Below, piece by piece: positions 26,974-35,362 of a stretch of 47,068 nt of DNA. Each line of letters starts with the position of its first letter. The first letter of the stretch is position 1. The DNA is taken from assembly GCA_044432925.1 (NCBI GenBank), contig JAWXUE010000008.1:1-47068 (forward strand), in the 5' to 3' direction. A program made the position numbers and the translations under genes. This DNA comes from JAWXUE01 sp044432925 (GTDB taxonomy: Bacteria; Bacillota_I; Bacilli_A; Acholeplasmatales; Anaeroplasmataceae). The notes beneath the pieces were generated by a model that made no database searches, was not told the origin of the DNA, and worked only from the letters and a program-made list of their open reading frames with translations.

Positions 26974-27760
26974 TTAATTGTCTTTTTGATCTTTGTTCTA
27001 TTAAATATTGTGTTGCTGTATATTTTGCTATTGTTGATAAATATGCATGGAAAGATATTGCGATAAATAGTAATAAATATAAATTAATATATGGTACTAA
27101 GATTAAGAAGAAAATGTAATGAGAATACATTACTAGAGCATTCGTAAATAATAATTTAAAGATATTAGGAATGTTAATAGTATTTGTTATTAAATACTTT
27201 TGAAAATACACATACCAAGATGCTATAAGTATTTTAACTGAGTTTAAAAAAACTAAAACAAGTGGTAGTAATACAATTGGTAGTTTCCATAAAAAAGTAA
27301 TTAAGAAAAATACAATCCAAAATATCGAATGTAATATTATCATAAATATTAATTGTCTAATTGGTTTTACAGTATCTTTATTTCTAATTTCTGATCTAAT
27401 ATCTCTTCTACATAAATATTGACTTAATAAGTAACCGCCAATTAAAATTCCAATTGATAAAATAATTAAAATTGTCCCGGAACTAAAGTCTTTATTGTAT
27501 ACTTTGAATATGTCATAAATATCTAATGAAGTATCTGATAAAAAAGAAGAGTCTAACATGTAAGATAAGTCCATGTGACTAAAATATTCTGTTAATTCTT
27601 CAACAAAACTATTATAACTTGATATATCACTCTTAAATGGCATATATATACTTAATCTAAATAATACTGAAAATATAGCAATCGATAATGCTATTACTCC
27701 CATTATTTTTAGTAAATTAAATATATAAGATTTGTAATTATATATACTAGCTTTTAGCAT
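26963..27760 (-). CDS. six-TM membrane protein, unknown
   Basis: 265 residues, not recognised. About six membrane segments (about 14-36, 93-113, 135-165, 168-190, 208-235 and nearby) with an extracytoplasmic stretch near 40-90, and a basic C-terminus (EQRSKRQLKKI). It has GAGGTGAT before the ATG and its own promoter, divergent from the MBG lipoprotein. YesL/DUF624-like or transporter-like roles are possible but not supported by any motif I can see. Confidence 0.7.
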   Translation of the reverse strand: MLKASIYNYKSYIFNLLKIMGVIALSIAIFSVLFRLSIYMPFKSDISSYNSFVEELTEYFSHMDLSYMLDSSFLSDTSLDIYDIFKVYNKDFSSGTILIILSIGILIGGYLLSQYLCRRDIRSEIRNKDTVKPIRQLIFMIILHSIFWIVFFLITFLWKLPIVLLPLVLVFLNSVKILIASWYVYFQKYLITNTINIPNIFKLLFTNALVMYSHYIFFLILVPYINLYLLLFIAISFHAYLSTIAKYTATQYLIEQRSKRQLKKI

Positions 27761-27781
27761 TAACTATCACCTCGTTTAACT

Positions 27782-27810
27782 ATTTTACCATAATACTTAA
27801 ATTGTAACAA
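27782..27810 (-). promoter_or_regulatory. promoter (TTGTTA-17-TGG-TAAAAT), minus strand
   Basis: Minus strand: TTGTTA (27810-27805), 17-bp spacer ending TGG, TAAAAT (27787-27782). Drives the six-TM protein. Confidence 0.65.
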
Positions 27811-27831
27811 TGGATTAGTACGTGTGAAATA

Positions 27832-27859
27832 TTGTAAAAAAAATTATTCATGTTATAAT
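27832..27859 (+). promoter_or_regulatory. promoter of MBG lipoprotein
   Basis: TTGTAA (27832-27837), 16-bp spacer, TATAAT (27854-27859) with extended TGT. Confidence 0.65.
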
Positions 27860-27884
27860 ATTTCATGTAGAAAAGAGGAGAATT

Positions 27885-30284
27885 ATGAAAAAAAATATTG
27901 TAAAAGGAATTACATTTGTTTTATCGCTTATGTTATTTGTTTCATTAGTTGGTTGCTCTAGTGATGGTTCAACATTACAACAAATAACAGGAATCACATT
28001 TTCAGACTCAACTGTACAATACAATGGAGACGAACAAGAAATTATTGTTAAAGGAAATAATATAGAAAACTATACTGTTTCTTATACTAATAACAAAGGG
28101 ACAAATGTTGGAGTATATAATGCAACAGCTAAAATATCTGCTGATGGTTATAATGATTTAACATTAAGTGCTAAATTAACAATAACTGGACTTGATATAA
28201 CAGGAATTACATTTAATGATAAAGAGACTGATTATGATGGTCAAACAAAGAAAATAGAAATTGAAGGTACATTACCAACTGGTGTAACTGTAGCTTATGA
28301 AAATAATGAAGCAGCTAATGTTGGAGTATACAATGCTAAAGCAACATTAACAGGTACTAATTATGAAACATTAGTATTAGAAGCAACATTAACAATTAAT
28401 GATGTTGAAGGTGAAGAAATTACTGGAGTAACATTAGCTAATAAAACAGTTACTTATGATGGACAATCTCATTCATTAGTAGTTGCTGGAGATGTTTCAG
28501 GATTTGATGTTGAATATTCAAATAATAATAAAACTGATGCTGGAGTATATAAAGTTTCTGTAGTTATCTCAAAAGAAGGATATAAAACATTGAGATTAGA
28601 AGCAACATTAACAATAGAAAAAGCTGTAATCACTGGAGTATCTTTTAATAATGCTCAAACAACTTATGATAATAATGAAGTTGTGTTAAATGTTGAAGGT
28701 ACATTACCTACAGGAGTAACAGTAAGTTACACTAATAATAAAGGTACAAATGCTGGAGTATATGATGCAACAGCAACATTAACTGGTGCTAATTATGAAA
28801 CATTAGAACTTAATGCAACATTAACAATAGCTAAAGCAACAATTACAGGAGTAACTTTTTCAGATTTAAGTGTAAATGTTGATGGAGAAGAACATGAAAT
28901 ATTAATTAATGGTACATTACCTACAGGAGTAACAGTAGTTTATCAAAATAATACTGGTACTGATCAAGGTACATATAATGCAACAGCAACATTAACTGGT
29001 GCTAATTATGAAACATTAGTATTAGAAGCTAAATTAGTAATTAAAGCTGATTTAAGTGAAGTAGCATTAGAATTATTAAAAATGTTAACTAACACTCCAG
29101 ACCCTTGGGGATATTTACCAGAATCTTTTGGATTAGAATATAGATATGATACATTCGGTGCTATTAATCAATTAGATTACACTAATAATGTTAATACTTC
29201 TTTAATTTCAAAAGGTGCTATGGGGCTACAAATGAATGTATTATATGATACTTTATTACAAAATGAGAAATTGTTAGGATATGTAAATACTATTAATTTG
29301 AGTATGAGTGCTATAACATTAGCATATCAAAACTTTATTAATCAAAATCCTGATGATTATGCAGAGTTTTCTAATAATGAAGGTAATTTACAATATAGAA
29401 TAACATTAAATGGTCTTAACATTCAAATGAATGTTAAAATTGGAAGTGTATGTGTAGATTTAGAATATGATAAAGAAACTGAAACTAATATTATTAGAGT
29501 TCAATTAACTGATACTAATGCATTAAAAATGGAATCTACTCCATCTAGTTTAATAGTTGCTACAAATATTTTAAACACATTAACTTCTGAGTTAGTTTTA
29601 ACAGAAGATGAAAATGGATTTACACAAGGTGTATTAAATGAATTTGCTAATTATCTTGGTGCGGTAAACACTAAATCAACTTCATATATTACAGTCTATG
29701 GTGATTTCACTACTGTAACTTGTAATAAAAAAGAAAGTGGTAATATAATTGAAATTTTAGCTGCAGTTGAAGTTTATGAAAATATTACAGGTAGATATTT
29801 AGGGAATGAAACTAAAGAATCAGCTACACTTACTAAATTTGATACATATTGGTTTAATTTAGCTGATGTTGGTATCAATAGTATTAAAATCAATTCAAGT
29901 GATATCACAGCTGGAGCGAAATTAGAAGGTTTAGTTAATTTAAATGGATCAAGTCAAATCTTTGAATCTGTATCTAAAAGTTTTTCTAGAAGTTTTGATA
30001 TAGAATTAAAGACTTTCTACGCATATAATTATAATCCAGAAACTGAAGAATATGAAAAAGTTGAAGTTATTATACCGATGATATTTGTACAAGAGGGTAG
30101 ATTAGATACTTTTGTTTCAGATATGAATAATACAAATAATGTAACAGTCACTGTACCTAGTTTCTATGTAAATATTAATGCTTACTATGATTTATTAGTA
30201 GATTGGTATTTAGAATTAAAAGAATTAGTGACTCAAGAAGAAGTAATTGCATACATCGGAAGCAAAAGCGATTTTTTTAATTAA
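27885..30284 (+). CDS. MBG-repeat surface lipoprotein
   Basis: 799 residues. Lipoprotein signal with lipobox LVGC (Cys24). Residues about 34-387 are five tandem MBG-type beta-sandwich repeats of roughly 70 residues, each with ITGVTF, a Y-x-G/N turn, GTLPTGVTVSYTNN and AGVYDATATLTGANYETL. The C-terminal 410 residues have no repeats and no motif I recognise; they contain many beta-strand-like segments and probably form the functional head, with the MBG repeats as a stalk. A role in adhesion or substrate capture outside the cell is inferred. Own promoter; a strong hairpin follows. Confidence 0.85.
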   Translation: MKKNIVKGITFVLSLMLFVSLVGCSSDGSTLQQITGITFSDSTVQYNGDEQEIIVKGNNIENYTVSYTNNKGTNVGVYNATAKISADGYNDLTLSAKLTITGLDITGITFNDKETDYDGQTKKIEIEGTLPTGVTVAYENNEAANVGVYNAKATLTGTNYETLVLEATLTINDVEGEEITGVTLANKTVTYDGQSHSLVVAGDVSGFDVEYSNNNKTDAGVYKVSVVISKEGYKTLRLEATLTIEKAVITGVSFNNAQTTYDNNEVVLNVEGTLPTGVTVSYTNNKGTNAGVYDATATLTGANYETLELNATLTIAKATITGVTFSDLSVNVDGEEHEILINGTLPTGVTVVYQNNTGTDQGTYNATATLTGANYETLVLEAKLVIKADLSEVALELLKMLTNTPDPWGYLPESFGLEYRYDTFGAINQLDYTNNVNTSLISKGAMGLQMNVLYDTLLQNEKLLGYVNTINLSMSAITLAYQNFINQNPDDYAEFSNNEGNLQYRITLNGLNIQMNVKIGSVCVDLEYDKETETNIIRVQLTDTNALKMESTPSSLIVATNILNTLTSELVLTEDENGFTQGVLNEFANYLGAVNTKSTSYITVYGDFTTVTCNKKESGNIIEILAAVEVYENITGRYLGNETKESATLTKFDTYWFNLADVGINSIKINSSDITAGAKLEGLVNLNGSSQIFESVSKSFSRSFDIELKTFYAYNYNPETEEYEKVEVIIPMIFVQEGRLDTFVSDMNNTNNVTVTVPSFYVNINAYYDLLVDWYLELKELVTQEEVIAYIGSKSDFFN
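27984..29045 (+). repeat. five MBG-domain repeats (~210 bp each)
   Basis: Five units starting near codons 34, 105, 179, 249 and 319. Units 2, 4 and 5 share the segment encoding GTLPTGVTV almost identically, and the segment encoding ATATLTGANYETL is shared by units 4 and 5. Confidence 0.8.
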
Positions 30285-30290
30285 TAATAT

Positions 30291-30316
30291 ATAAGTCCAC
30301 TTAAAAGTGGACTTAT
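30291..30316 (+). terminator. hairpin terminator
   Basis: ATAAGTCCACTT / AAGTGGACTTAT, 12-bp arms separated by AA; only a short T stretch follows, so read-through into the XRE gene is possible. Confidence 0.65.
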
Positions 30317-30337
30317 TTGCTAAATTAAGGAGTTAAT

Positions 30338-30958
30338 ATGAAAATAGGTAAAATTATTTATGAATTACGAAAAGAAAATAATTTAACACAAGCTCAGCTT
30401 GGGAATGATCTTAATGTTACATACCAAGCTGTAAGTAAGTGGGAAAATGGAACAAGTAGTCCTGACTTTGAAACAATAGTTAAAATTTCAAAACTATTTA
30501 ATGTATCATTAGACTATTTTACTAATGATGAAAAAGAAGAAAAAGAAGATAATGTTGAATATATTAAAGAAGTTGAATATGTTGTTGAAAAAACTCATGA
30601 TAAAAAAAGTTTCTTATTACCTATTTTAGTTTTAATTTATTTTCTAGTTGCAATTATTTGTATAGAAATTGTTTATGTAAATAATTTGTTTATAACAATT
30701 CCTTTAATTTTGTTGTGTTATTTCCCTGTATGTTTTTGTTACTATATAACTTTTGATGATGAAATCATTAGTCTATATGATAAAAGTTTAGAAATAGTAT
30801 TTATATTTACTAATATCACAAACAAAATTGGATCAATATTTATATTAATAAATCCAATTGCGTTATTACTAGGTGTATTATTTCATATAGTTTATATATT
30901 ATATGTAATTATATATAGTGGAGTTAAAGTGATTACAGGAGGTAATTATGGAAAATAA
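30338..30958 (+). CDS. XRE-family regulator with membrane domain (cassette 1)
   Basis: 206 residues. Residues 4-60 are a helix-turn-helix of the Cro/C1 type (LTQAQLGNDLNVTYQAVSKWE), followed by an acidic linker and three to four membrane segments (about 91-111, 115-138, 160-195), so the DNA-binding domain is tethered to the membrane. The HTH is close to that of the 70-residue regulator 1.2 kb downstream (ELRKENN-TQA-L, VTYQAVSKWE-GTSSPDF). It overlaps the next gene by 11 bp. Possible role: membrane-sensing regulator acting with its partner. Function is inference. Confidence 0.85.
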   Translation: MKIGKIIYELRKENNLTQAQLGNDLNVTYQAVSKWENGTSSPDFETIVKISKLFNVSLDYFTNDEKEEKEDNVEYIKEVEYVVEKTHDKKSFLLPILVLIYFLVAIICIEIVYVNNLFITIPLILLCYFPVCFCYYITFDDEIISLYDKSLEIVFIFTNITNKIGSIFILINPIALLLGVLFHIVYILYVIIYSGVKVITGGNYGK

Positions 30959-31496
30959 AATTTATACTTTTACAGTAACATGTTCAATGTATTCCCCAAC
31001 ACTTTCACAAAAATGTGCAGAACACGAAATGTTTGGATGGGTTTTAGAAAAACAAGTAGACAAAGGTAAAACAATAGATTTACATTTTATTAGAAATGAA
31101 AAGATTACACGATATAAAGAAATATGTAAATTAGAAGAAGAATATGAAAATCTTAAATTAAATAAAATAGAACTCATTTCTAAGAGTTCTAATATTGAAT
31201 TAAAAACAAGATGTGGTTTCAGTAAAGTATTAATACTTTCCCTATCATTATTCTTTGTGATAATGGTTATTAGCTTTACAACTCTGGGGTTGCTAACATT
31301 ATCATATGTTACAGCAGATAATATATTTTATTGTTGTGTTGTGATAGGTTTAATATTTTTAATGCATAGATTAAAAATGATATTGTGTGATACAAAAAAT
31401 CATTTACAAATTAAAATAAATAAAAAATTAGATGAAGTTGATAATGAAATAAAAAATGTTGTAACTAAAGTAAAAAACATAAACTCAACTATCTAG
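30948..31496 (+). CDS. two-TM protein with FGW domain (cassette 1)
   Basis: 182 residues, unknown family. An N-terminal soluble domain (1-70) holds MFGW (28-31) and an LHFIRNEKITRYKEICKLEEEYE segment, then a helix, two adjacent membrane segments (about 93-119 and 123-141), and a C-terminal helical tail. Its plan and motifs match the 166-residue protein at 31786, so the two are paralogues. AGGAGG lies before the ATG within the upstream regulator gene, implying coupled expression. Confidence 0.75.
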   Translation: MENKIYTFTVTCSMYSPTLSQKCAEHEMFGWVLEKQVDKGKTIDLHFIRNEKITRYKEICKLEEEYENLKLNKIELISKSSNIELKTRCGFSKVLILSLSLFFVIMVISFTTLGLLTLSYVTADNIFYCCVVIGLIFLMHRLKMILCDTKNHLQIKINKKLDEVDNEIKNVVTKVKNINSTI

Positions 31497-31547
31497 TTAG
31501 TAAACTCAACTAACGGTATAGTTAGAAAATGAAAAAAATATTATATT
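31481..31547 (+). promoter_or_regulatory. candidate operator and promoter between the XRE cassettes
   Basis: AAACTCAACTA occurs at 31481-31491 and again at 31502-31512, exactly 21 bp apart (two helical turns), and each copy is followed by an inverted TAGTT (31494-31498 and 31519-31523). The second inverted half overlaps a possible -35 TAGTTA (31519-31524), with TATATT 17 bp on (31542-31547). This looks like a tandem operator for one of the XRE regulators, but it overlaps the end of the preceding gene. Confidence 0.35.
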
Positions 31548-31580
31548 ATGTGATATACTGCAAAATAGCAGGAGGTTAAT

Positions 31581-31793
31581 ATGATATATATTAGTAAGAA
31601 AATTGTGGAATTAAGAAAAGAAAATAATATGACGCAGGCTGAATTATCTAAAAAATTAAATGTAACATATCAAGCTGTTAGTAAATGGGAAACTGGTACA
31701 AGTAGTCCAGATTTTAATACTATGGTTACATTATCTAAGATATTTAATGTATCGTTATACTATTTTATAGAAGAGGAGAATAATAATGATTGA
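31581..31793 (+). CDS. small XRE-family regulator (cassette 2)
   Basis: 70 residues, essentially only a Cro/C1-type helix-turn-helix (5-61: MTQAELSKKLNVTYQAVSKW) with a short acidic tail. About as long as stand-alone phage-type or SinR-like regulators. Close paralogue of the HTH of the regulator at 30338 but without the membrane domain. AGGAGG ribosome site. Overlaps the following gene by 8 bp. Confidence 0.92.
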   Translation: MIYISKKIVELRKENNMTQAELSKKLNVTYQAVSKWETGTSSPDFNTMVTLSKIFNVSLYYFIEEENNND

Positions 31794-32286
31794 AAAAAGT
31801 AAAAAATTAGGACATTTTAGTGAGGGTCAATATAATGTTGAAAATGTAGCAACAGAGAAAACTTCATTTGGTTGGAAACTTGTTGACACAAAACCATATG
31901 TATCAGGTAGAACAAAAGGTACTGAATTATTTTTTGAACGTGATACTGAAATGAAGAACTATGAAGAGTTAAACAAATTAGAAAAAGAATTAGAAGAAAA
32001 AAATCGCCAAATTTCTAATTGTAAATACATGGTTGGTAAAAATGATAAAATAATATCAACATCTGTTAATGTTTTAGGAATAGTTTTAAATGGGCTTTGT
32101 TCTTTTATTCTAATTATTGGGTTAATCTTTTTAATTGGTGGAGACGCAACAGGTATTGTGGCTGTGTTATTAAGTATCGGAATCATTGGATTCGGAATTT
32201 ACAGAAAAAACATTAAGGCTAATGCATTTAGACAATTAATTGAAGAATCAAAAGAAATTATGAATCAAGGAATGAAATTATTATAA
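31786..32286 (+). CDS. two-TM protein with FGW domain (cassette 2)
   Basis: 166 residues. Soluble N-terminal domain with SFGWKL (27-32) and ELFFERDTEMKNYEELNKLE, a coiled segment, two adjacent membrane helices (about 94-117 and 120-138) and a helical tail. It is the paralogue of the protein at 30948: same order FGW, hydrophobic-F-x-R, Y-x-E, Leu-Glu-rich helix, TM, TM, helix. Translation is coupled to the XRE gene. Function unknown. Confidence 0.75.
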   Translation: MIEKSKKLGHFSEGQYNVENVATEKTSFGWKLVDTKPYVSGRTKGTELFFERDTEMKNYEELNKLEKELEEKNRQISNCKYMVGKNDKIISTSVNVLGIVLNGLCSFILIIGLIFLIGGDATGIVAVLLSIGIIGFGIYRKNIKANAFRQLIEESKEIMNQGMKLL

Positions 32287-32292
32287 TTATAC

Positions 32293-32325
32293 AAAACTTT
32301 AAAGTTAATTCTTTAAAGTTTTTTT
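32293..32325 (+). terminator. intrinsic terminator
   Basis: AAAACTTTAAAG / CTTTAAAGTTTT, 12-bp stem, 6-base loop, T-run. Confidence 0.9.
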
Positions 32326-32326
32326 A

Positions 32327-32355
32327 TTTATAAATAAACATAGTTGTGGTAAAAT
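32327..32355 (+). promoter_or_regulatory. promoter of uvrA-lgt
   Basis: TTTATA (32327-32332), 17-bp spacer ending TGG, TAAAAT (32350-32355): an extended -10 identical in form to those at 27787 and 36354. Confidence 0.5.
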
Positions 32356-32361
32356 AATACA

Positions 32362-32538
32362 ATAGAAGTTTTATTATTTAAATTATAATTACTATGAATA
32401 ATCATTAATTATAATCAAACAATAATAAAAACAATTTATTATAAAAATTGATATCTAATTTAATAATGTAATTTATATTGAAATGAGTTACTTAAAGATA
32501 AATTTATTAGTAAATTTATCTAATGAAAGGAAATAACT
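32362..32538 (+). promoter_or_regulatory. hairpin-rich 5' leader of uvrA
   Basis: About 177 bases between the predicted start of transcription and the uvrA ATG. It holds ATTATAATTA / TAATTATAAT (32382-32415), a smaller CAATTT/AAATTG hairpin near 32432-32450, and a perfect 11-bp AGATAAATTTA / TAAATTTATCT hairpin (32496-32521) just before the ribosome site. No LexA box (GAAC-N4-GTTC) is seen. All stems are AT-only or nearly so and could be chance. Confidence 0.3.
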
Positions 32539-35361
32539 ATGGATAAGATAATTGTAAAAGGTGCAAGAGAAAATAATTTAAAAAATGTAAATATAGAACT
32601 ACCTAAAAATAAACTTATAGTAATGACAGGTTTATCAGGAAGTGGGAAATCATCTTTAGCATTTGATACAATTTATCAAGAAGGGCAAAGAAGATTTGTT
32701 GAATCGTTAAGTAGTTATGCTAGACAATTTTTAGGAAGTATGGAAAAACCTGATGTTGATAGTATAGAAGGATTATCTCCTGCTATATCAATAGATCAAA
32801 AAACAACATCAAAAAATCCAAGAAGTACAGTAGGTACTGTAACAGAAATATATGATTATTTAAGATTGTTGTTTGCTAGATGTGGGACTCCTTATTGTCC
32901 TAATCATAATGAACCAATAGTAAGTCAAACAATAGAAGAAATGGTAAATAAAACATTAGAGTTAGAATTAGGAAGTAAACTAATGATAACATCTCCTATT
33001 GTATCAAGACAAAAAGGTACATTTGAAACAACATTAAATGAATACTTAAAAGATGGCTTTATAAGAGCGTTTATTGATAAAGAATTAGTTTCGTTAGATA
33101 GTGAAATTAAATTAGAAAAAAATAAAAGACATGATATAGATTTAGTAATAGATAGAATAGTATTAAAAGAGGATACAAGAACTAGATTATTTGAAGCATT
33201 AGAACTTGCATGTAGAAAATCTAACGGAAGAGCTAAAGTGTTAGTGGATAATAAAGAAGTATTTTATTTTTCAGAAAATTATAGTTGTAAACATTGTGAT
33301 TTTTCAGTACCAGAATTAGAACCTAGATTATTTTCATTTAATAGTCCATTAGGTGCTTGTGATGGTTGTAATGGTATAGGTGTTAATTTAGAAGTATCTG
33401 AAGATTTAGTAATTGATAATACAAAATCATTAAATGAGAATTGTATTATCCCATTTAAAAATCAAGATGAAGATAATTTACAAGCAAGTATGATAAAAAC
33501 AGTTTGTAGTTACTATAATATAGATATGGATATGCCGTTTGGATTATTAAAAAGAGAAAAACAAGAAATAATATTATTTGGTTCAAAAGATATAATAGAT
33601 TTTAAATTAAGATCAACTTCTGGAAGACTTCATGAAAAGAGTCAATTTTTTGAAGGAGTAATATCAAGTTTACAAAGAAGACATTTTGAAACATCATCTG
33701 ATTGGATAAGAGAATGGATAGAAGGTTATATGATAGAACGTACTTGTTCTAAATGTAATGGTGCTAGACTAAATCCTTCAGTATTAAATATATTTATAAA
33801 TAAAAAGAATATATATGATGTTTGTAGTATGAGTATAGAAGATTGTTTTGAATTCTTAAGTAATTTAGAATTAACTAAAGAACAACAAGTAATAGCTAAA
33901 AATGTAATAAAAGAAATATTAGATAGATTAGGATTTTTAAATAATGTTGGGTTAGAGTATTTAACATTATCAAGAGAAAGTGGAACTTTATCAGGTGGAG
34001 AAGCACAAAGAATAAGACTTGCTACACAAATAGGTTCAAGATTAACAGGTGTATTATATGTATTAGATGAACCTTCAATAGGATTACATCAAAGAGATAA
34101 TGCTAGATTAATTGATACTTTAAAAGAAATGAGAGATTTAGGAAATACATTAATAGTTGTTGAACATGATGATGAAACAATGTTAGCAGCAGACTACTTA
34201 GTTGATATAGGTCCTAGAGCTGGAGTTCATGGTGGAGAAATAGTTGCTTGTGGTACTCCAAAGGAAGTAATGGATAATGAAAATAGTTTAACAGGTAAAT
34301 ATTTATCTAAGAAAATGAAAATAGAATTACCAGATAAAAAAAGAAAACCATTAGAAAAAACTTTAAAAGTAGTAAAAGCTAAACAAAACAATCTTAAAAA
34401 TGTTACAGTAGAATTTCCTATGGGAGTAATAACTTGTGTAACAGGAGTAAGTGGTAGTGGAAAGTCATCTTTAGTAAATGAAGTATTATATAAAAATATA
34501 TATGTTAAACTTTATAAAAGTAAAAAGATATTACCAGGATTATGTGATAAAATAGAAGGTATAGAAAATATTGATAGAATAATTGATATATCACAATCAC
34601 CAATAGGTCGTACACCTAGAAGTAATCCCGCAACTTATACAGGAGTATTTGATGATATTAGAGATTTATTTGCTAAAACAAATGAAGCTAAAATTAGAGG
34701 ATATGATAAAGGAAGATTTAGTTTTAATGTAAAAGGTGGAAGATGTGAAGCATGTAGTGGTGATGGAGTAAAACGAATAAGTATGAACTTCTTACCTGAT
34801 GTTTACGTAGCGTGTGAAGCTTGTAAAGGGAAAAGATATAATACAGAAACATTAAAAGTATTATATAAAGATAAAACAGTATCTGATGTATTAGATATGA
34901 CAGTAGAAGAAAGTTTAGAGTTCTTTGAAAATATTCCTAAAATAAAAAATAAATTACAAACATTATTTGATATTGGATTAGGTTATATCAAATTAGGTCA
35001 GTCTTCAACAACATTATCAGGTGGAGAAGCACAAAGAATAAAATTAGCAACAGAATTAAATTCAAAAGTAAATGAAAAAACAGTTTATATATTAGACGAA
35101 CCAACAACAGGATTACATATAGATGATATAAAAAGATTAATGTTAATGATTAATAAGCTAGCTGATAATAAAGCAACAGTAATAATTATAGAACATAATC
35201 TAGATGTAATAAAACTAGCTGATCATGTAATTGATATAGGACCAGAAGGTGGTAAAAATGGTGGTACAATATTATATAAAGGAAATGTTTTAGGATTAAC
35301 AAAGTGTGCAAAATCTCATACAGGTGTTTATTTAAAGAAACATTTAGAAATGGAGTGTTAA
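32539..35361 (+). CDS. uvrA: excinuclease ABC subunit A
   Basis: 940 residues, full length. Two ABC-type domains: Walker A GLSGSGKSS and GVSGSGKSS, signatures LSGGEAQR twice, Walker B VLDEPSIGLH and ILDEPTTGLH. Two zinc modules, CKHC...CDGC and CEAC...CEAC. UvrA finds bulky DNA lesions and loads UvrB. uvrB is not in the window. lgt starts 1 bp after its stop. Confidence 0.98.
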   Translation: MDKIIVKGARENNLKNVNIELPKNKLIVMTGLSGSGKSSLAFDTIYQEGQRRFVESLSSYARQFLGSMEKPDVDSIEGLSPAISIDQKTTSKNPRSTVGTVTEIYDYLRLLFARCGTPYCPNHNEPIVSQTIEEMVNKTLELELGSKLMITSPIVSRQKGTFETTLNEYLKDGFIRAFIDKELVSLDSEIKLEKNKRHDIDLVIDRIVLKEDTRTRLFEALELACRKSNGRAKVLVDNKEVFYFSENYSCKHCDFSVPELEPRLFSFNSPLGACDGCNGIGVNLEVSEDLVIDNTKSLNENCIIPFKNQDEDNLQASMIKTVCSYYNIDMDMPFGLLKREKQEIILFGSKDIIDFKLRSTSGRLHEKSQFFEGVISSLQRRHFETSSDWIREWIEGYMIERTCSKCNGARLNPSVLNIFINKKNIYDVCSMSIEDCFEFLSNLELTKEQQVIAKNVIKEILDRLGFLNNVGLEYLTLSRESGTLSGGEAQRIRLATQIGSRLTGVLYVLDEPSIGLHQRDNARLIDTLKEMRDLGNTLIVVEHDDETMLAADYLVDIGPRAGVHGGEIVACGTPKEVMDNENSLTGKYLSKKMKIELPDKKRKPLEKTLKVVKAKQNNLKNVTVEFPMGVITCVTGVSGSGKSSLVNEVLYKNIYVKLYKSKKILPGLCDKIEGIENIDRIIDISQSPIGRTPRSNPATYTGVFDDIRDLFAKTNEAKIRGYDKGRFSFNVKGGRCEACSGDGVKRISMNFLPDVYVACEACKGKRYNTETLKVLYKDKTVSDVLDMTVEESLEFFENIPKIKNKLQTLFDIGLGYIKLGQSSTTLSGGEAQRIKLATELNSKVNEKTVYILDEPTTGLHIDDIKRLMLMINKLADNKATVIIIEHNLDVIKLADHVIDIGPEGGKNGGTILYKGNVLGLTKCAKSHTGVYLKKHLEMEC

Positions 35362-35362
35362 A

